A DNA stretch of 64,000 nt, taken from NCBI RefSeq assembly GCF_009857475.1, contig NZ_WWCJ01000014.1, positions 1 to 64,000 on the forward strand, in the 5' to 3' direction. The notes under the pieces were generated by a model. The model had not been told where the DNA came from and did no database searches. It saw only the letters and a program-made list of their open reading frames with translations. A program made the translations under genes and the position numbers. This stretch comes from Pseudoduganella guangdongensis. Lineage in GTDB: Bacteria; Pseudomonadota; Gammaproteobacteria; Burkholderiales; Burkholderiaceae_D. Below are positions 25,564-35,461 of this stretch, one piece after another (the stretch's first letter is position 1; each line of letters starts with the position of its first letter).

Positions 25564-26871
25564 TTACTGCTTGAAGATTTTGCCGGCCGCCATGACGAAC
25601 GGCACCTGCTTGAGCACTTTGACATCCTTGAGCGGGTCGCCATTGACAGCGATGATGTCGGCCGCCTTGCCCGCCTCCAGGGTGCCGGCCACGGCGGACA
25701 CGCCCAGCAGGTCGGCGGCATTCACGGTGGCGGCCTTGATTGCTTCCGCCGGGGTCATGCCGAATTCCACCATGTACTCGAACTCGTCGGCATTGCGGCC
25801 GTGCTTGGAGACGCCGGCATCGGTGCCAAAGGCGATCTTCACGCCGCTCTTATGCGCCAGCTTGAACGACTTGCCGGTGATGCCGATGCGCCATTTGATC
25901 TTCTCCAGCACGTTCGGCTCGTAAGCGTTCGGGTTGGCGGCCAGGCGCTCCTTGTAGCCGTTCACGGTGGACATGGTGGACACGTAGTAGGCGCCGGATT
26001 TCAGGAACAGCTTCACGCTCTGCTCGTCCAGCAGGGTGCCGTGCTCGATCGAATCGGCGCCCATGGCCAGCGCCAGGTCGACGCCATCCTTGCCGTGCGC
26101 GTGCACCGCCACTTTCTTGCCGTACAGGTGGGCGGTCTCGATCAGGGCCTTGGCTTCGTCGTCGAACATCTGCTTGCCGACGCCGGCGCCGATCTTGCTG
26201 TTCACGCCGCCCGTGGTGGCGATCTTGATCACGTCCACGCCGCGGCCCACTTGCAGGCGCACCGCCTTGCGGCACTCTTCCACGCCGTCGCACACATTGT
26301 CGGTATGGATGCCTTCCTGCACCCAGTCGGCGTAGCCCAGGCGGCCGTCCATATGGCCGGAAGTGGCGGAAATCGAGGTGCCGGCATCGATGATGCGCGG
26401 GCCCTTGACCCAGCCCTTGTTGATGGCGTCGCGCAGCGCCAGGGTAATGCCGTCGCGGCTGTCGCCCAGGTTGCGCACGGTGGTGAAGCCGGCGTTCAGG
26501 GTCTTGCCGGCGTTCTGTTCCGCCTCGTAGGCCCAGGCGGCGGCATTGGTGGTGACATTGGCCAGCGCGCCTTCGGTGCCGGCGCGGTCGGACACCAGGT
26601 GCACATGGCTGTCGATCAGGCCTGGCAGCACGAACTGGCGGCGCAGGTCGATCACGCTGGCGCCCGGATAGCGCTCGGCGCCCACAAAGCCGTCCAGCAC
26701 GGCCTGGATCTTGCCATTTTCCACCACCAGGGTGGAATTGCCGCGCGGCGCCTGGCCTGGTTTGTCGAGCAGGGTGCCGGCCTGGATCAGGGTCGGGGCG
26801 GCGGCGGCGGCGCCGCAGGCGAGGGAAAAGGCAGCGGCGAGCGCGGCGCGCACGGCAGTCGAAGTCGGCAT
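25564..26871 (-). CDS. Exported metal-dependent amidohydrolase (imidazolonepropionase-like)
   Basis: This 435-residue protein has a signal peptide (residues about 1-26, ending ACGAAAAA) and the amidohydrolase metal site: DSHVHLV, VIKIATTGG with the bridging Lys, VAVHAHG, SIEHGT and FGTDAG. Family members are periplasmic or secreted peptidases or Xaa-Pro-type hydrolases; the substrate is unknown. The start at 26871 has TAGGA six bases upstream; an upstream ATG at 26898 would extend into a poor leader. It is divergent from aqpZ. Confidence 0.85.
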   Translation of the reverse strand: MPTSTAVRAALAAAFSLACGAAAAAPTLIQAGTLLDKPGQAPRGNSTLVVENGKIQAVLDGFVGAERYPGASVIDLRRQFVLPGLIDSHVHLVSDRAGTEGALANVTTNAAAWAYEAEQNAGKTLNAGFTTVRNLGDSRDGITLALRDAINKGWVKGPRIIDAGTSISATSGHMDGRLGYADWVQEGIHTDNVCDGVEECRKAVRLQVGRGVDVIKIATTGGVNSKIGAGVGKQMFDDEAKALIETAHLYGKKVAVHAHGKDGVDLALAMGADSIEHGTLLDEQSVKLFLKSGAYYVSTMSTVNGYKERLAANPNAYEPNVLEKIKWRIGITGKSFKLAHKSGVKIAFGTDAGVSKHGRNADEFEYMVEFGMTPAEAIKAATVNAADLLGVSAVAGTLEAGKAADIIAVNGDPLKDVKVLKQVPFVMAAGKIFKQ

Positions 26872-27016
26872 GGCATTCCTATCAGGGTGAAAGTTCATGA
26901 ATGTAGCACGCCGCCCGGCCCGTGTGTTCCGCAGCGCAACACGATGCTCTGTTGTCAATTCCGCTATTTATCGTTAGTCTGTTTGCACAATTACCAACTG
27001 TCTGTGGAGGACAAGA

Positions 27017-27700
27017 ATGCAAAAACTGGGTGCGGAGTTTATCGGGACGTTCTGGCTGGTGCTGGGCGGTTGCGGCAGCGCGGTGCTGGCGGCGGCGTTT
27101 CCCGGCGTGGGCATCGGGCTGCACGGGGTGTCGCTGGCGTTCGGCCTGACGGTGCTGACCATGGCCTACGCGATTGGCCATATCTCGGGTTGCCACCTGA
27201 ATCCGGCGGTGTCGGTGGGGCTGTGGCTGGGCGGGCGCTTCCCGGCCAAGGACCTGCCGGGCTATATCGTGGCGCAGGTGCTGGGCGCGATTGCGGCGGG
27301 CGGCGTGCTGTACCTGATCGCCAGCGGCAAGGCCGGTTTTGATGTGGCGGGCGGTTTCGCATCCAACGGCTATGCCGAGCATTCGCCGGGCGGCTATAGC
27401 CTGGTAGCGGCGCTGGTGACCGAGGTGGTGCTGACGGCCTTGTTCCTGGTGGTGATCCTGGGCGCGACCGATGCGCGCGCGCCGGCCGGGTTCGCGCCGA
27501 TTGCGATTGGCTTGTGCCTGACCTTGATTCACCTGATTTCGATTCCGGTCACGAATACGTCGGTCAATCCGGCGCGCAGCACCGGCGTGGCGTTGTATGT
27601 TGGGGACTGGGCGGTGGCGCAGCTTTGGTTGTTCTGGGTGGCGCCGATTGTGGGGGCGGCCCTTGGCGCGGGGATGTATCGCGTTATTGGCCGCAAGTAA
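27017..27700 (+). CDS. aqpZ: Aquaporin Z, water channel
   Basis: This 227-residue channel has six hydrophobic helices and two NPA motifs (62-64 and 183-185). The selectivity filter residues Phe42, His171, Thr180 and Arg186 match E. coli AqpZ, which marks it as water-selective rather than a glycerol facilitator. GGAGG precedes the ATG. It stands alone, 145 bp from the divergent amidohydrolase and 40 bp before the cupin gene. Confidence 0.95.
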   Translation: MQKLGAEFIGTFWLVLGGCGSAVLAAAFPGVGIGLHGVSLAFGLTVLTMAYAIGHISGCHLNPAVSVGLWLGGRFPAKDLPGYIVAQVLGAIAAGGVLYLIASGKAGFDVAGGFASNGYAEHSPGGYSLVAALVTEVVLTALFLVVILGATDARAPAGFAPIAIGLCLTLIHLISIPVTNTSVNPARSTGVALYVGDWAVAQLWLFWVAPIVGAALGAGMYRVIGRK

Positions 27701-27707
27701 AAAATTC

Positions 27708-27728
27708 GGGGTCAAAATTCCTGACCCC
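27708..27728. repeat. Short GGGGTCA / TGACCCC inverted repeat
   Basis: GGGGTCA (27708-27714), 7-nt spacer, TGACCCC (27722-27728) lies between aqpZ and the cupin gene. It resembles half of the GGGTCNGACCC repeat family seen at 48640, 50835, 50965, 57935 and 60670, and may be a degenerate member. Confidence 0.45.
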
Positions 27729-27740
27729 TGCGGAGGCATT

Positions 27741-28073
27741 ATGGCGCTACCACATGCAATTTCGGGACAGGCGGTGCGGGTTGGGCTGGCGGCGGGGGAG
27801 GGACTGTCGCAGTTTTCTTCGATCGCGCTGGCGAAGACGGAACACCTGGAGCTGATCCGGATGACGGTGCCGGCGGGGCGGGCGCTGCCGGCGCATGCCG
27901 TGCGCGGGCAGATCACCTTGCAGTGCCTGGTGGGGGAGGTGGCGTTCGATGCCCATGGGCGCACCACCATCCTGCGGACGGGCGAGTTGCTCTATCTGGA
28001 AGGCGGCGCGCCGCATGGCCTGCGGGCGAACGCCGACTCCCTGTTGCTGCTGACTATTTTGCTGTCGGATTAA
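27741..28073 (+). CDS. Small cupin-domain protein
   Basis: This 110-residue protein is a single-domain cupin. It shows [29 protein letters not shown] (the first cupin motif, with His only partly conserved) and [19 protein letters not shown] (second motif with PHGL). Such proteins may bind a metal or small ligand; no partner gene is linked. GGAGG precedes the start. Its 3' end overlaps the convergent gpsA by 20 nt. Confidence 0.72.
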   Translation: MALPHAISGQAVRVGLAAGEGLSQFSSIALAKTEHLELIRMTVPAGRALPAHAVRGQITLQCLVGEVAFDAHGRTTILRTGELLYLEGGAPHGLRANADSLLLLTILLSD

Positions 28074-29073
28074 AGCTTTCGTAGCGCGGGTCGCGCGCCA
28101 GCAGGCCTTGCACCAGCTCGGCCGGTTGCAGGCCGTCGAACAGCACGCTGGCGACGGCGTTGGTGATCGGCATTTCCACGCCCAGGCGGCGCGCCAGCTC
28201 GCGTACCGCTTTGGCGCAGGGCACGCCTTCGGCCACATGGCACAGTTCCTTGACCACCGTGTCCAGCGACTTGCCTTGCGCCAGGCCGAGGCCGACGCGC
28301 CGGTTGCGCGACAGGTCGCCGGTACAGGTCAGGATCAGGTCGCCCATGCCGGTCAGGCCCATGAAAGTTTCGATCTTGCCGCCCAGCGCAGTGCCGAGGC
28401 GGGTAATCTCGGCCAGGCCGCGCGTGATCAGCGCGGCGCGCGCGTTCAGGCCCAGGCCCATGCCGTCCGCCACGCCGGTGGCGATGGCCAGCACATTCTT
28501 CACCGCGCCGCCCACTTCCACGCCGACGATGTCTTCGCTGCAGTAGACGCGCATGGTGCCGCCATGCACGATGCCCACCACCAGCCCGCACAGGGCGGCG
28601 TCGGTGGAGGCGATGGTCAGGGCGCACGGCAGGCCTTTCGCCACTTCCTGCGCGAAGGAGGGGCCGGACAGGGCGCCGGCCGGCACGCCGTCGCCCAGCA
28701 CTTCGCGCGCGATCTGGTGCGGCAGCATGCCGGTGTCGTATTCAAAGCCCTTGCACAGCCAGACGATGTTCGGGATGGCCTTGCCTTTCAGCGCCTGCAG
28801 CAGCGGGCGCAGGCCGGCCACCGGGCAGGCGGCGATCAGCAGGCCGTCCTGGCCCACGTGGGCCACGGCGGCGTCGAAATCGGCCGTCACCTGCAGCGCC
28901 GGCGGGAAAGGATAGCCCTTCAGGTAGTGGGTGTTGTCGCGCGCCGCCGCCATGTCGGCCATGGCGGCGCCATTGCGGCCCCACAGCAGCACGTCGTGGC
29001 GGGCGGCGACGGCGATGGCCACCGCCGTGCCCCAGGCGCCCGCGCCCAGCACGCTGATTTTGCGATTGTTCAT
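28054..29073 (-). CDS. gpsA: NAD(P)-dependent glycerol-3-phosphate dehydrogenase
   Basis: This 339-residue enzyme makes sn-glycerol-3-phosphate from dihydroxyacetone phosphate for phospholipid synthesis. It shows the nucleotide-binding [59 protein letters not shown] (catalytic Lys) and [20 protein letters not shown]. It is the last gene of the rhodanese-grxC-secB-SH3-gpsA block, overlapping the SH3 gene by 1 nt, and converges with the cupin gene. Confidence 0.95.
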   Translation of the reverse strand: MNNRKISVLGAGAWGTAVAIAVAARHDVLLWGRNGAAMADMAAARDNTHYLKGYPFPPALQVTADFDAAVAHVGQDGLLIAACPVAGLRPLLQALKGKAIPNIVWLCKGFEYDTGMLPHQIAREVLGDGVPAGALSGPSFAQEVAKGLPCALTIASTDAALCGLVVGIVHGGTMRVYCSEDIVGVEVGGAVKNVLAIATGVADGMGLGLNARAALITRGLAEITRLGTALGGKIETFMGLTGMGDLILTCTGDLSRNRRVGLGLAQGKSLDTVVKELCHVAEGVPCAKAVRELARRLGVEMPITNAVASVLFDGLQPAELVQGLLARDPRYESFNPTAK

Positions 29074-29516
29074 TAATTGCCCCAGATTTCCGAGCTGCGC
29101 ACGTAGCCCACCAGGCCGTCGCGGTGGCGCACCTTGGTCCAGCCGTTGCTGGCCGGTTCCGCCAGCTCCAGCAGCACGCCCTTGTCGGCGGTGAAGACGA
29201 CAGGCGCGCTGTCCTCGGCGCTGCCGCGCACTTTGGTGTTGGCGCCGCGCACGATCACATTGCGCTGCTTGCTCAGGCCCTTGGCCTCAGTCCAGGCCAG
29301 GTCGCCGGCCACATCGCGCACCTTGACCCATTCGCCGTAGGTCAGCACGATTTCCAGCGGCGCGCCCGACGGCACGATGTACTGCTTGGCGGCGCGGGTG
29401 GACGGCGCGCCGTACAGCACGGCAGGATGGGCCCCCACCGACCGGAAGTCGAGCGCCTGGGCGCTGGCGCAGGCCAGCAGCGGCAAGGCAATGGCGACAA
29501 TGCGGCTTAAATTCAT
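29073..29516 (-). CDS. Exported SH3-domain protein
   Basis: This 147-residue periplasmic protein has a signal peptide ([20 protein letters not shown]) and two bacterial SH3-like modules. One is near [33 protein letters not shown], the second near [47 protein letters not shown]. Such proteins bind peptidoglycan or proteins. The start at 29516 is just upstream of the signal peptide and past the secB terminator. It overlaps gpsA by 1 nt. Confidence 0.78.
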   Translation of the reverse strand: MNLSRIVAIALPLLACASAQALDFRSVGAHPAVLYGAPSTRAAKQYIVPSGAPLEIVLTYGEWVKVRDVAGDLAWTEAKGLSKQRNVIVRGANTKVRGSAEDSAPVVFTADKGVLLELAEPASNGWTKVRHRDGLVGYVRSSEIWGN

Positions 29517-29529
29517 GGAAAAGACTCTT

Positions 29530-29567
29530 AAAAATGCGCAAAGGCCCACGGGGGCCTTTGCATTTTT
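29530..29567 (-). terminator. Terminator between secB and the SH3 gene
   Basis: A long hairpin pairs AAAGGCCC with GGGCCTTT, and the outer AAAATGC with GCATTTT, around a 2-nt bulge. It ends in a T-run on the minus strand. It lies about 36 nt past the secB stop. Confidence 0.8.
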
Positions 29568-29602
29568 GAGGGGCCGTGCCCCCCAATAGTATCGCAGAAC
29601 GA

Positions 29603-30097
29603 TTACTGCACGGTTGCGGTGCCTTCGACCGGGGTCGCGGCGCCGTCAGCGGCTTGCTGCTGGGCGGCGATGGCGGCCAGGCGCTGCTGGTAGAACACTT
29701 CGAAGTTGATCTCGGCCAGGTGGATCGGCGGGAAGCCGGCACGGGTGATCATGTCGGCGATGTTCGAACGCAGGTACGGGTACACAATGTTCGGGCAGCC
29801 GATGCCCAGCAGTGGGTCCAGCTGTTCGGCTGGGATGTTGCGGGCTTCGAAGATACCGGCTTGCTTGCCTTCAACCAGGAAAGCGACTTTGTCGTTGACC
29901 TTGGCGGTCACGGTCACGGTCACGGTGGACTCGAAGATGCCTTCCGACAGCGGTTCGGCGCCAACATCCAGTGCCACTTCGATCGACGGGGCTTCTTGCT
30001 CCAGGAAGATCGCTGGGGAATTCGGCTGTTCCAGGGACATGTCTTTCAGGTAGACGCGTTGGATTTGGAACACGGGTTGCAGGTTTTCTTCAGACAT
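29603..30097 (-). CDS. secB: SecB export chaperone
   Basis: This 164-residue protein keeps preproteins unfolded for SecA/SecYEG. It matches SecB throughout: [23 protein letters not shown]-type strand as [17 protein letters not shown], and the [24 protein letters not shown] core with [14 protein letters not shown]. The tail after residue 150 is Ala/Gly-rich and disordered. It follows grxC by 131 nt, which could hold its own promoter, and is followed by a terminator. Confidence 0.95.
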   Translation of the reverse strand: MSEENLQPVFQIQRVYLKDMSLEQPNSPAIFLEQEAPSIEVALDVGAEPLSEGIFESTVTVTVTAKVNDKVAFLVEGKQAGIFEARNIPAEQLDPLLGIGCPNIVYPYLRSNIADMITRAGFPPIHLAEINFEVFYQQRLAAIAAQQQAADGAATPVEGTATVQ

Positions 30098-30228
30098 GGA
30101 ACGCTTTCGTATCAGTTATATAGTTAATGCTTGTCCAGGGACAGCCCAAGTCAAACGCGACGGCAATTGTAGCAAAAATGATTTATTTCCAAACGTTTTG
30201 CCGACCTGTTCGTTGTATTTGGGGACGT

Positions 30229-30489
30229 TTAACCTTTTAACAAGGGGTCCAGTCCGCCGGCCTGGTCCAAAGCATATAAATCGTCGAAACCGCCGACATG
30301 GGTGTCGCCAATATAAATTTGCGGCACGGTGCGGCGGCCAGTCTTTTCCATCATCAGCTGGCGCTGCGCCGGATCGAGGTCGACGCGGATCTTGTTGATC
30401 GCGGTCACGCCCTTGCTCTCCAGCAGGCGTTCGGCGCGCACGCAATACGGGCACACCAGGGTGCTGTACATGGTTACGTTGGCAGTCAT
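30229..30489 (-). CDS. grxC: Glutaredoxin 3
   Basis: This 86-residue thioredoxin-fold protein carries the dithiol active site CPYC (Cys13, Cys16), the cis-Pro loop TVPQIYIG and GGFDDLYALD, all typical of GrxC. It reduces disulfides and glutathione adducts in the cytoplasm. It lies 9 nt downstream of the rhodanese gene and upstream of secB, an arrangement common in betaproteobacteria. Confidence 0.95.
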   Translation of the reverse strand: MTANVTMYSTLVCPYCVRAERLLESKGVTAINKIRVDLDPAQRQLMMEKTGRRTVPQIYIGDTHVGGFDDLYALDQAGGLDPLLKG

Positions 30490-30498
30490 GGCCGCTCC

Positions 30499-30897
30499 TT
30501 ACTTAGTCAATGGCAGATTTTGTGCCTTCCAGGCGTTAATGCCACCTTCCATCACGACAACGTCGGAGAAACCGGACTTTTCCAGCATGCGGGCGGCGCT
30601 GAAGGCGCTGATCCCTTTATCGCACACCACCACCAGGGTCTTGTTCTTGAACTTGTCCAGTTCACCCATGCGGTTGCCCAGTTCGGCCAGCGGAATGTGC
30701 TTGGAATCGATGATACGGCTTTCCGCCTTGTCCTTGGCGCGCACATCGAGCACTCCGGCTTTGCCACGGTTGATGAGCAGGGTGACCTCGGTGGGCGAGG
30801 CCTTTTTACCGCGTTGCATCAGGGCTGGAAAGAGCAGGGCGCCGCCGGACAACAGGACGATGGCGATCAGAAAAATATTGTCGAGGAAGAATTTCAC
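30499..30897 (-). CDS. Membrane-anchored rhodanese-like protein
   Basis: This 132-residue protein has an N-terminal membrane helix (FFLDNIFLIAIVLLSGGALLFPAL) and a rhodanese domain with GVLDVRAKDKAESRIIDSKHIPLAEL, VVVCDKGISAFSAARML (active-site Cys in CDKGIS) and VVVMEGGINAWK. A GTG start at 30897 is used because no ATG suits the membrane helix; an in-frame upstream ATG at 30984 would add a polar leader with no match to the family. It precedes grxC by 9 nt and may supply or move sulfane sulfur. Confidence 0.85.
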   Translation of the reverse strand: MKFFLDNIFLIAIVLLSGGALLFPALMQRGKKASPTEVTLLINRGKAGVLDVRAKDKAESRIIDSKHIPLAELGNRMGELDKFKNKTLVVVCDKGISAFSAARMLEKSGFSDVVVMEGGINAWKAQNLPLTK

Positions 30898-31020
30898 GGT
30901 AATCCAGTTATTGGAATGGTTGAATTGAATGCCAGCATTATAAAATAGATGCTTGTTCGTGGCTTCGGCGGCGATTTTCGCCACGCATTTACCAATTCCT
31001 CACTCTTTAGATATTGCTCT

Positions 31021-31767
31021 ATGTACAAGATCGTTTTCATGCGTCATGGCGAGTCCACCTGGAACCTGGAAAATCGCTTCACCGGCTGGACCGACGTGGA
31101 CTTGACTGAAAAAGGTGTCAACGAAGCTAAATCCGCTGGCAAAATCCTGAAAGACGCCGGCTTCTCCTTTGACCTGTGCTACACCTCCGTCCTCAAGCGC
31201 GCCATCCGCACCCTGTGGCTGACGCTGGACGAGATGGATGAAATGTACGTGCCGATCAAGCACGACTGGCGCCTGAACGAGCGCCATTACGGCGCCCTGC
31301 AAGGCCTGGACAAGGGCGAAACCGCCGCCAAGTTCGGCGATGCGCAAGTGCTGGTATGGCGCCGCAGCTACGATATCCCGCCGCCGGCGCTGGAAGCCGG
31401 CGACGACCGCGCCTCCTTCAACGACCCGCGCTACGCCGGCCTGCCGAAGGACGCCATCCCGCTGACCGAGTGCCTGAAAGACACCGTGGCGCGTGTGATG
31501 CCGGCCTGGAACGATGAGATTGCGCCGGCCATCAAGTCCGGCAAGCAAATCCTGATCTCGGCCCACGGCAACAGCCTGCGCGCCCTGATCAAGATGCTGG
31601 ACGGTATCAGCGACGAGGAAATCGTCGGCCTGAACATCCCGAACGGCCAGCCCCTGGTGTACGAGCTGGATGCCGACCTGAAGCCGATCAAGTCCTACTA
31701 CCTGGGCGACCCGGCCGCCATCGCCGCCGCGCAGGCAGCCGTGGCCAACCAGGGCAAGGCCAAGTAA
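31021..31767 (+). CDS. gpmA: 2,3-bisphosphoglycerate-dependent phosphoglycerate mutase
   Basis: This 248-residue glycolytic enzyme shows the FMRHGES motif with phospho-accepting His9, Glu87 in LNERHYG, and His182 in [11 protein letters not shown]. Length and motifs match GpmA. The start at 31021 gives the canonical [10 protein letters not shown]; longer in-frame starts exist without family support. It has no strong ribosome site. It is divergent from the rhodanese gene and leads the gpmA-envC-ctpA-moeB series. Confidence 0.96.
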   Translation: MYKIVFMRHGESTWNLENRFTGWTDVDLTEKGVNEAKSAGKILKDAGFSFDLCYTSVLKRAIRTLWLTLDEMDEMYVPIKHDWRLNERHYGALQGLDKGETAAKFGDAQVLVWRRSYDIPPPALEAGDDRASFNDPRYAGLPKDAIPLTECLKDTVARVMPAWNDEIAPAIKSGKQILISAHGNSLRALIKMLDGISDEEIVGLNIPNGQPLVYELDADLKPIKSYYLGDPAAIAAAQAAVANQGKAK

Positions 31768-31773
31768 GCCCCC

Positions 31774-33255
31774 ATGGCAGTAGCTCCGACCCGCCGCGCG
31801 CGCGCGCGGCGCGCTGTGTCGTCTTCGGCGCTGGCCTTGCTGCTGGCGCTGGGCACCGTCTACGGCGTGCCGGCGGCGCACGCCGCGCCCAAGCCGACCG
31901 AACGCAGCAAGCAAAAAGCCGCTGCCGAGACGGAACGCGCGGCGCTGGCGCGCAAGCTGGCCAACCTGAAGGCTGAAATCGGCAAGACCGAGAGCGCCAA
32001 GGAGGACGCGGCCGACACCCTGGCCGAGTCGGAGGAAGCCATTTCCGACGCCAACCGCACCTTGCGCGAACTGGCGGCCGAGCAAAGCCAGTTGAACGGC
32101 AAGGTGGGCGAACTGGCCGCCGAGCAGCTGCGCCTGTCCGCCACCGTGGCGGCGCAGAAGCAGCAGCTGGCCAAGCTGCTGCGCGAGCAATACGTGGCCG
32201 GCAACGAAGACCGCATCAAGCTGCTGCTGTCCGGCGACAATCCCAACCGCATCAACCGCGAACTGCAACTGATGGCCTATGTGTCGCAGTCGCAGGCGCG
32301 CCTGCTGGAGTCCTTGCGCGCCAACCTGAAAAAGGTCGAGGACAACCAGGCCGCGGCGCAGAACGCCAAGCAGGAGCTGGACGAAATCGCCGAGGAAGAG
32401 CGCCAGCAGAAAATCAAGCTGGAACAGGAGAAGGGGCGCCGCGCCGCCACCCTGGCCACGCTGTCGAAAAAACTGGTCACCCAGCGCAAGGAAGCGGGCC
32501 GCATGGAGCAGGATGCCCAGCGCCTGGACAACCTGGTGGACCGCCTGAACAAACTGATTGAGGAGCAGGCGCGCATCGCCGCCGCCGAAAAAGCGCGCCA
32601 GGAAAAGCTGGCCGCGGAACGCGCCGCCAAGGCCAAAGCCGACGCCGAAGCGCGTGCCCTGGCCCGCGCCAAGGCGCAGGCCGAGCGCGAGCGCCTGGCG
32701 CAGGAAGCGAAAAAAGCCGGCAAGCCGGCGCCCAAGCCACTGCCGGTGGAGGAGGAGCCGAAGGTGGCCGCCAAGCCGGAGCCGGCCCAGGGTGGCGAGG
32801 TGCGCGACGAAAAATCGCCGCGCCCGTCCGAAGTGGCGCTGGCGCCGGTGGTGCCGGACGGCGTGTTCGCCAAGCTCAAGGGTCTGCTGCCGCTGCCGGT
32901 GGCCGGCAAGGTGGAAAAGCGCTTCGGCAGCAAGAATGCGGACGGCGTGGCCTGGAAAGGCATGGTGGTGAAGGCCGGCGGCGGCGCCGAAGTGCGCGCC
33001 GTGGCGGCGGGCCGCGTGGTGCATGCCAACTGGCTGCGCGGCTACGGCAACTTCATCATCGTCGACCATGGCGGCCAGTATTGGAGCGGCTACGGCTACA
33101 ACGAGGCGCTGCTGAAGCGCGCGGGCGATGTGGTCAAGGCGGGCGAGGTGATCGCCACCGTCGGAAATACCGGCGGCTACGAAGAATCGGGTTTATACTT
33201 TGAAATGCGCCACCAGGGCAAGCCGATAGATCCGGCCGGGTGGGTCAAGTTCTAG
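31774..33255 (+). CDS. envC: EnvC-like murein hydrolase activator
   Basis: This 493-residue periplasmic protein has a signal peptide (about 1-37), a long coiled coil (about 45-330, rich in Lys/Glu/Ala) and a C-terminal LytM domain (about 375-490). The LytM domain lacks the zinc ligands: the usual H-x3-D and HxH regions read FGSKNADGVAWKGM and YWSGYGYNEAL. This is as in EnvC, which is catalytically dead and activates division amidases at the septum. It lies 6 nt after gpmA and 16 nt before ctpA. Confidence 0.9.
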   Translation: MAVAPTRRARARRAVSSSALALLLALGTVYGVPAAHAAPKPTERSKQKAAAETERAALARKLANLKAEIGKTESAKEDAADTLAESEEAISDANRTLRELAAEQSQLNGKVGELAAEQLRLSATVAAQKQQLAKLLREQYVAGNEDRIKLLLSGDNPNRINRELQLMAYVSQSQARLLESLRANLKKVEDNQAAAQNAKQELDEIAEEERQQKIKLEQEKGRRAATLATLSKKLVTQRKEAGRMEQDAQRLDNLVDRLNKLIEEQARIAAAEKARQEKLAAERAAKAKADAEARALARAKAQAERERLAQEAKKAGKPAPKPLPVEEEPKVAAKPEPAQGGEVRDEKSPRPSEVALAPVVPDGVFAKLKGLLPLPVAGKVEKRFGSKNADGVAWKGMVVKAGGGAEVRAVAAGRVVHANWLRGYGNFIIVDHGGQYWSGYGYNEALLKRAGDVVKAGEVIATVGNTGGYEESGLYFEMRHQGKPIDPAGWVKF

Positions 33256-33271
33256 CGGCGGAAAGCAATCA

Positions 33272-34678
33272 ATGGGCAACAAAACAAAGAGTCTGGGCCT
33301 GGTTGGCCTTGGTATGGTGGCCGGCATCGCCGTCTCGATGCAGTTTTCCGCCCTGGCGCAAAGAGCCGGCACCCCCTTGCCGCTGGATGAATTGCGCACC
33401 CTGTCCGAGGTTTTCAGCCTGATCAAGTCCGACTACGTCGAGCAGGTGGACGACAAAAAGCTGCTGCAGGACGCCATCGCCGGCATGGTCTCCTCGCTCG
33501 ATCCCCATTCCGTCTACCTCGATAAGACCGCCTTCAAGGAGATGCGCGAGTCGATCCACGGCAAGTTTGTCGGCATCGGCATCGAGGTCGGCATGGAGGA
33601 CGGCTATATCAAGGTGGTGGCGCCGATCGAGGATTCGCCCGCCTGGCGCGCCGGCATCAAGGCCGGCGACCTGATCACCCGCCTCGACAGCCAGCCGCTG
33701 AAAGGCCTGTCGCTGGACGAGGCGATCAAGAAAATGCGCGGCGAGCCGCGCTCCAAAGTGGTGCTGACGGTGTCGCGCAAGAGCGAAGACAAGCCGCTGC
33801 TGATTCCCATCGTGCGCGAAGAAATTCGCGTGCAGAGCGTGAAACTGAAGATGGTGGAGCCGGGCTACGCCTGGCTGCGCATCTCACAGTTCCAGGAGCC
33901 GACCGTGGAGGACATGGCGAAGAAGCTGACCGCCCTGCATGCCAAGGAGCCGAACCTGAAAGGCCTGGTGCTGGACCTGCGCAACGATCCGGGCGGCGTG
34001 GTGCAGGGCGCGGTCGGTGTCTCGGCGGCGTTCCTGCCGAAGGACGCGCTGGTGGTGTCCACCGACGGCCAATTGGCCGATTCCAAGCACGCCTTCCACG
34101 CCTCGGCGCCAAATTACGCCAACCGCAGCGGCGCCGACCCGCTGGCCAAGCTGCCGGCTGCCTTCAAGACCGTGCCGATGGTGGTGCTGGTGAACGGCGG
34201 CTCCGCCTCCGCCTCCGAAATCGTAGCCGGCGCGCTGCAGGACTACAAGCGCGCCATCGTCATGGGCAGCCAGACGTTCGGCAAGGGTTCGGTGCAGACG
34301 CTGCGCCAGATCACGGCCGATTCGGCCGTCAAGCTGACCACGGCGCGCTACTTCACGCCGCACGGCCGCGCCATCCAGGCCAAGGGCATCGCGCCCGACG
34401 TGCTGGTGGATGAAACGGCGGAGGGCGACCCGCTCAACGCCCTGCGCCTGCGCGAGGCCGACCTGCAGAAGCACCTGGCCAACGGCGCCGGCGAGGAGGA
34501 CGCGCCGGGCCGCATCCGCCGCGACGAGCTGGAAGAGGAACAGCGCCTGCTGGCGGCGGCGAAAAAGCAGAAACCGGTGGAATTCGGCAGCAAGGACGAC
34601 TTCCAGCTGGCACAGGCGCTGCGCCACTTCAAAGGGCTGCCGGTGCAGACCGCCAAGCCCGAGCTGGCCGCCAAATAA
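33272..34678 (+). CDS. C-terminal processing protease (S41, CtpA-like)
   Basis: This 468-residue periplasmic protease has an N-terminal anchor or signal (LGLVGLGMVAGIAVSMQFSALA), a PDZ domain (about 95-180) and the S41 catalytic core with Ser313 (NGGSASASE) and Lys338 (TFGKGS) 25 residues apart. It degrades or trims exported proteins and peptidoglycan enzymes. A Glu-rich C-terminal helix follows the core. It is 16 nt after envC, and its TAA is immediately followed by the moeB ATG. Confidence 0.93.
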   Translation: MGNKTKSLGLVGLGMVAGIAVSMQFSALAQRAGTPLPLDELRTLSEVFSLIKSDYVEQVDDKKLLQDAIAGMVSSLDPHSVYLDKTAFKEMRESIHGKFVGIGIEVGMEDGYIKVVAPIEDSPAWRAGIKAGDLITRLDSQPLKGLSLDEAIKKMRGEPRSKVVLTVSRKSEDKPLLIPIVREEIRVQSVKLKMVEPGYAWLRISQFQEPTVEDMAKKLTALHAKEPNLKGLVLDLRNDPGGVVQGAVGVSAAFLPKDALVVSTDGQLADSKHAFHASAPNYANRSGADPLAKLPAAFKTVPMVVLVNGGSASASEIVAGALQDYKRAIVMGSQTFGKGSVQTLRQITADSAVKLTTARYFTPHGRAIQAKGIAPDVLVDETAEGDPLNALRLREADLQKHLANGAGEEDAPGRIRRDELEEEQRLLAAAKKQKPVEFGSKDDFQLAQALRHFKGLPVQTAKPELAAK

Positions 34679-35446
34679 ATGAACGACCAGCAGCTGCTGC
34701 GCTACTCGCGCCACATCCTGCTCGATGAAATCGGCATCGAAGGCCAGCAAGCCCTCTTGCAGGGCAGGGCGCTGGTGATCGGCGCCGGCGGCCTGGGTTC
34801 GCCGGCCGCGCTCTACCTGGCGTCGGCCGGCATCGGCCACCTCACCATCGTCGACCACGACAGCGTCGACCTGACCAACCTGCAGCGCCAGATCGCCCAC
34901 ACCACCGAGCGCGTGGGCCAGCCCAAGGCCGAGTCGGCGCGCACCACCCTGAACGCCATCAATCCCGAATGCCATGTCAACGCGCTGGTGGAACGGATGG
35001 ACGACGCGCGCCTGGCCACCCTGGTGGCGCAGCACGACGTGGTGCTGGACTGCACCGACAATTTCAGGACGCGCCATGCCGTCAACCGCGCCTGCGTGGC
35101 GCACGGCGTGCCGCTGGTCTCCGGCGCCGTGATCCGTTTCGACGGCCAGGTATCCGTGTTCGATCCGCGCCGCGCCGAGGGTCGCGCCCCCGGCCCTTGC
35201 TACTCCTGCCTGTTCCCGCAAGACCAGCCGTTCGAGGACGTGGCCTGCTCCACCATGGGCGTGTTCGCGCCGCTGGTGGGGGTGGTCGGCGCCATGCAGG
35301 CGGCCGAGGCGCTCAAGCTGCTGATGGGCGTGGGCGAATCGCTGGCCGGCCGCCTGCTGCTGCTGGACGGATTGCGCATGGAGTGGAACAGCATTAGCAT
35401 CACCCGCAACGAGGCCTGTCCCGTCTGCGGGACATCACATTCATAA
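34679..35446 (+). CDS. moeB: ThiF/MoeB-family adenylyltransferase
   Basis: This 255-residue enzyme activates the C-terminus of a ubiquitin-like sulfur carrier (MoaD or ThiS). It has the ATP site IGAGGLGSPAALYLASAG, DLTNLQRQI, DCTDNFRTRH, the zinc Cys pairs (174/177 and 247/250) and a Cys190 in DVACSTMGVFAPLVG. The family includes MoeB and ThiF, and without the partner gene nearby the choice between them is open. It starts with no gap after ctpA. Confidence 0.85.
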   Translation: MNDQQLLRYSRHILLDEIGIEGQQALLQGRALVIGAGGLGSPAALYLASAGIGHLTIVDHDSVDLTNLQRQIAHTTERVGQPKAESARTTLNAINPECHVNALVERMDDARLATLVAQHDVVLDCTDNFRTRHAVNRACVAHGVPLVSGAVIRFDGQVSVFDPRRAEGRAPGPCYSCLFPQDQPFEDVACSTMGVFAPLVGVVGAMQAAEALKLLMGVGESLAGRLLLLDGLRMEWNSISITRNEACPVCGTSHS

Positions 35447-35461
35447 CGAGGAGATCCATCA

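Noticed and set aside
31000-33069. A 689-residue minus-strand open frame over gpmA and envC
   Set aside because: It mirrors identified plus-strand genes, and its composition is low-complexity and lacks any domain.
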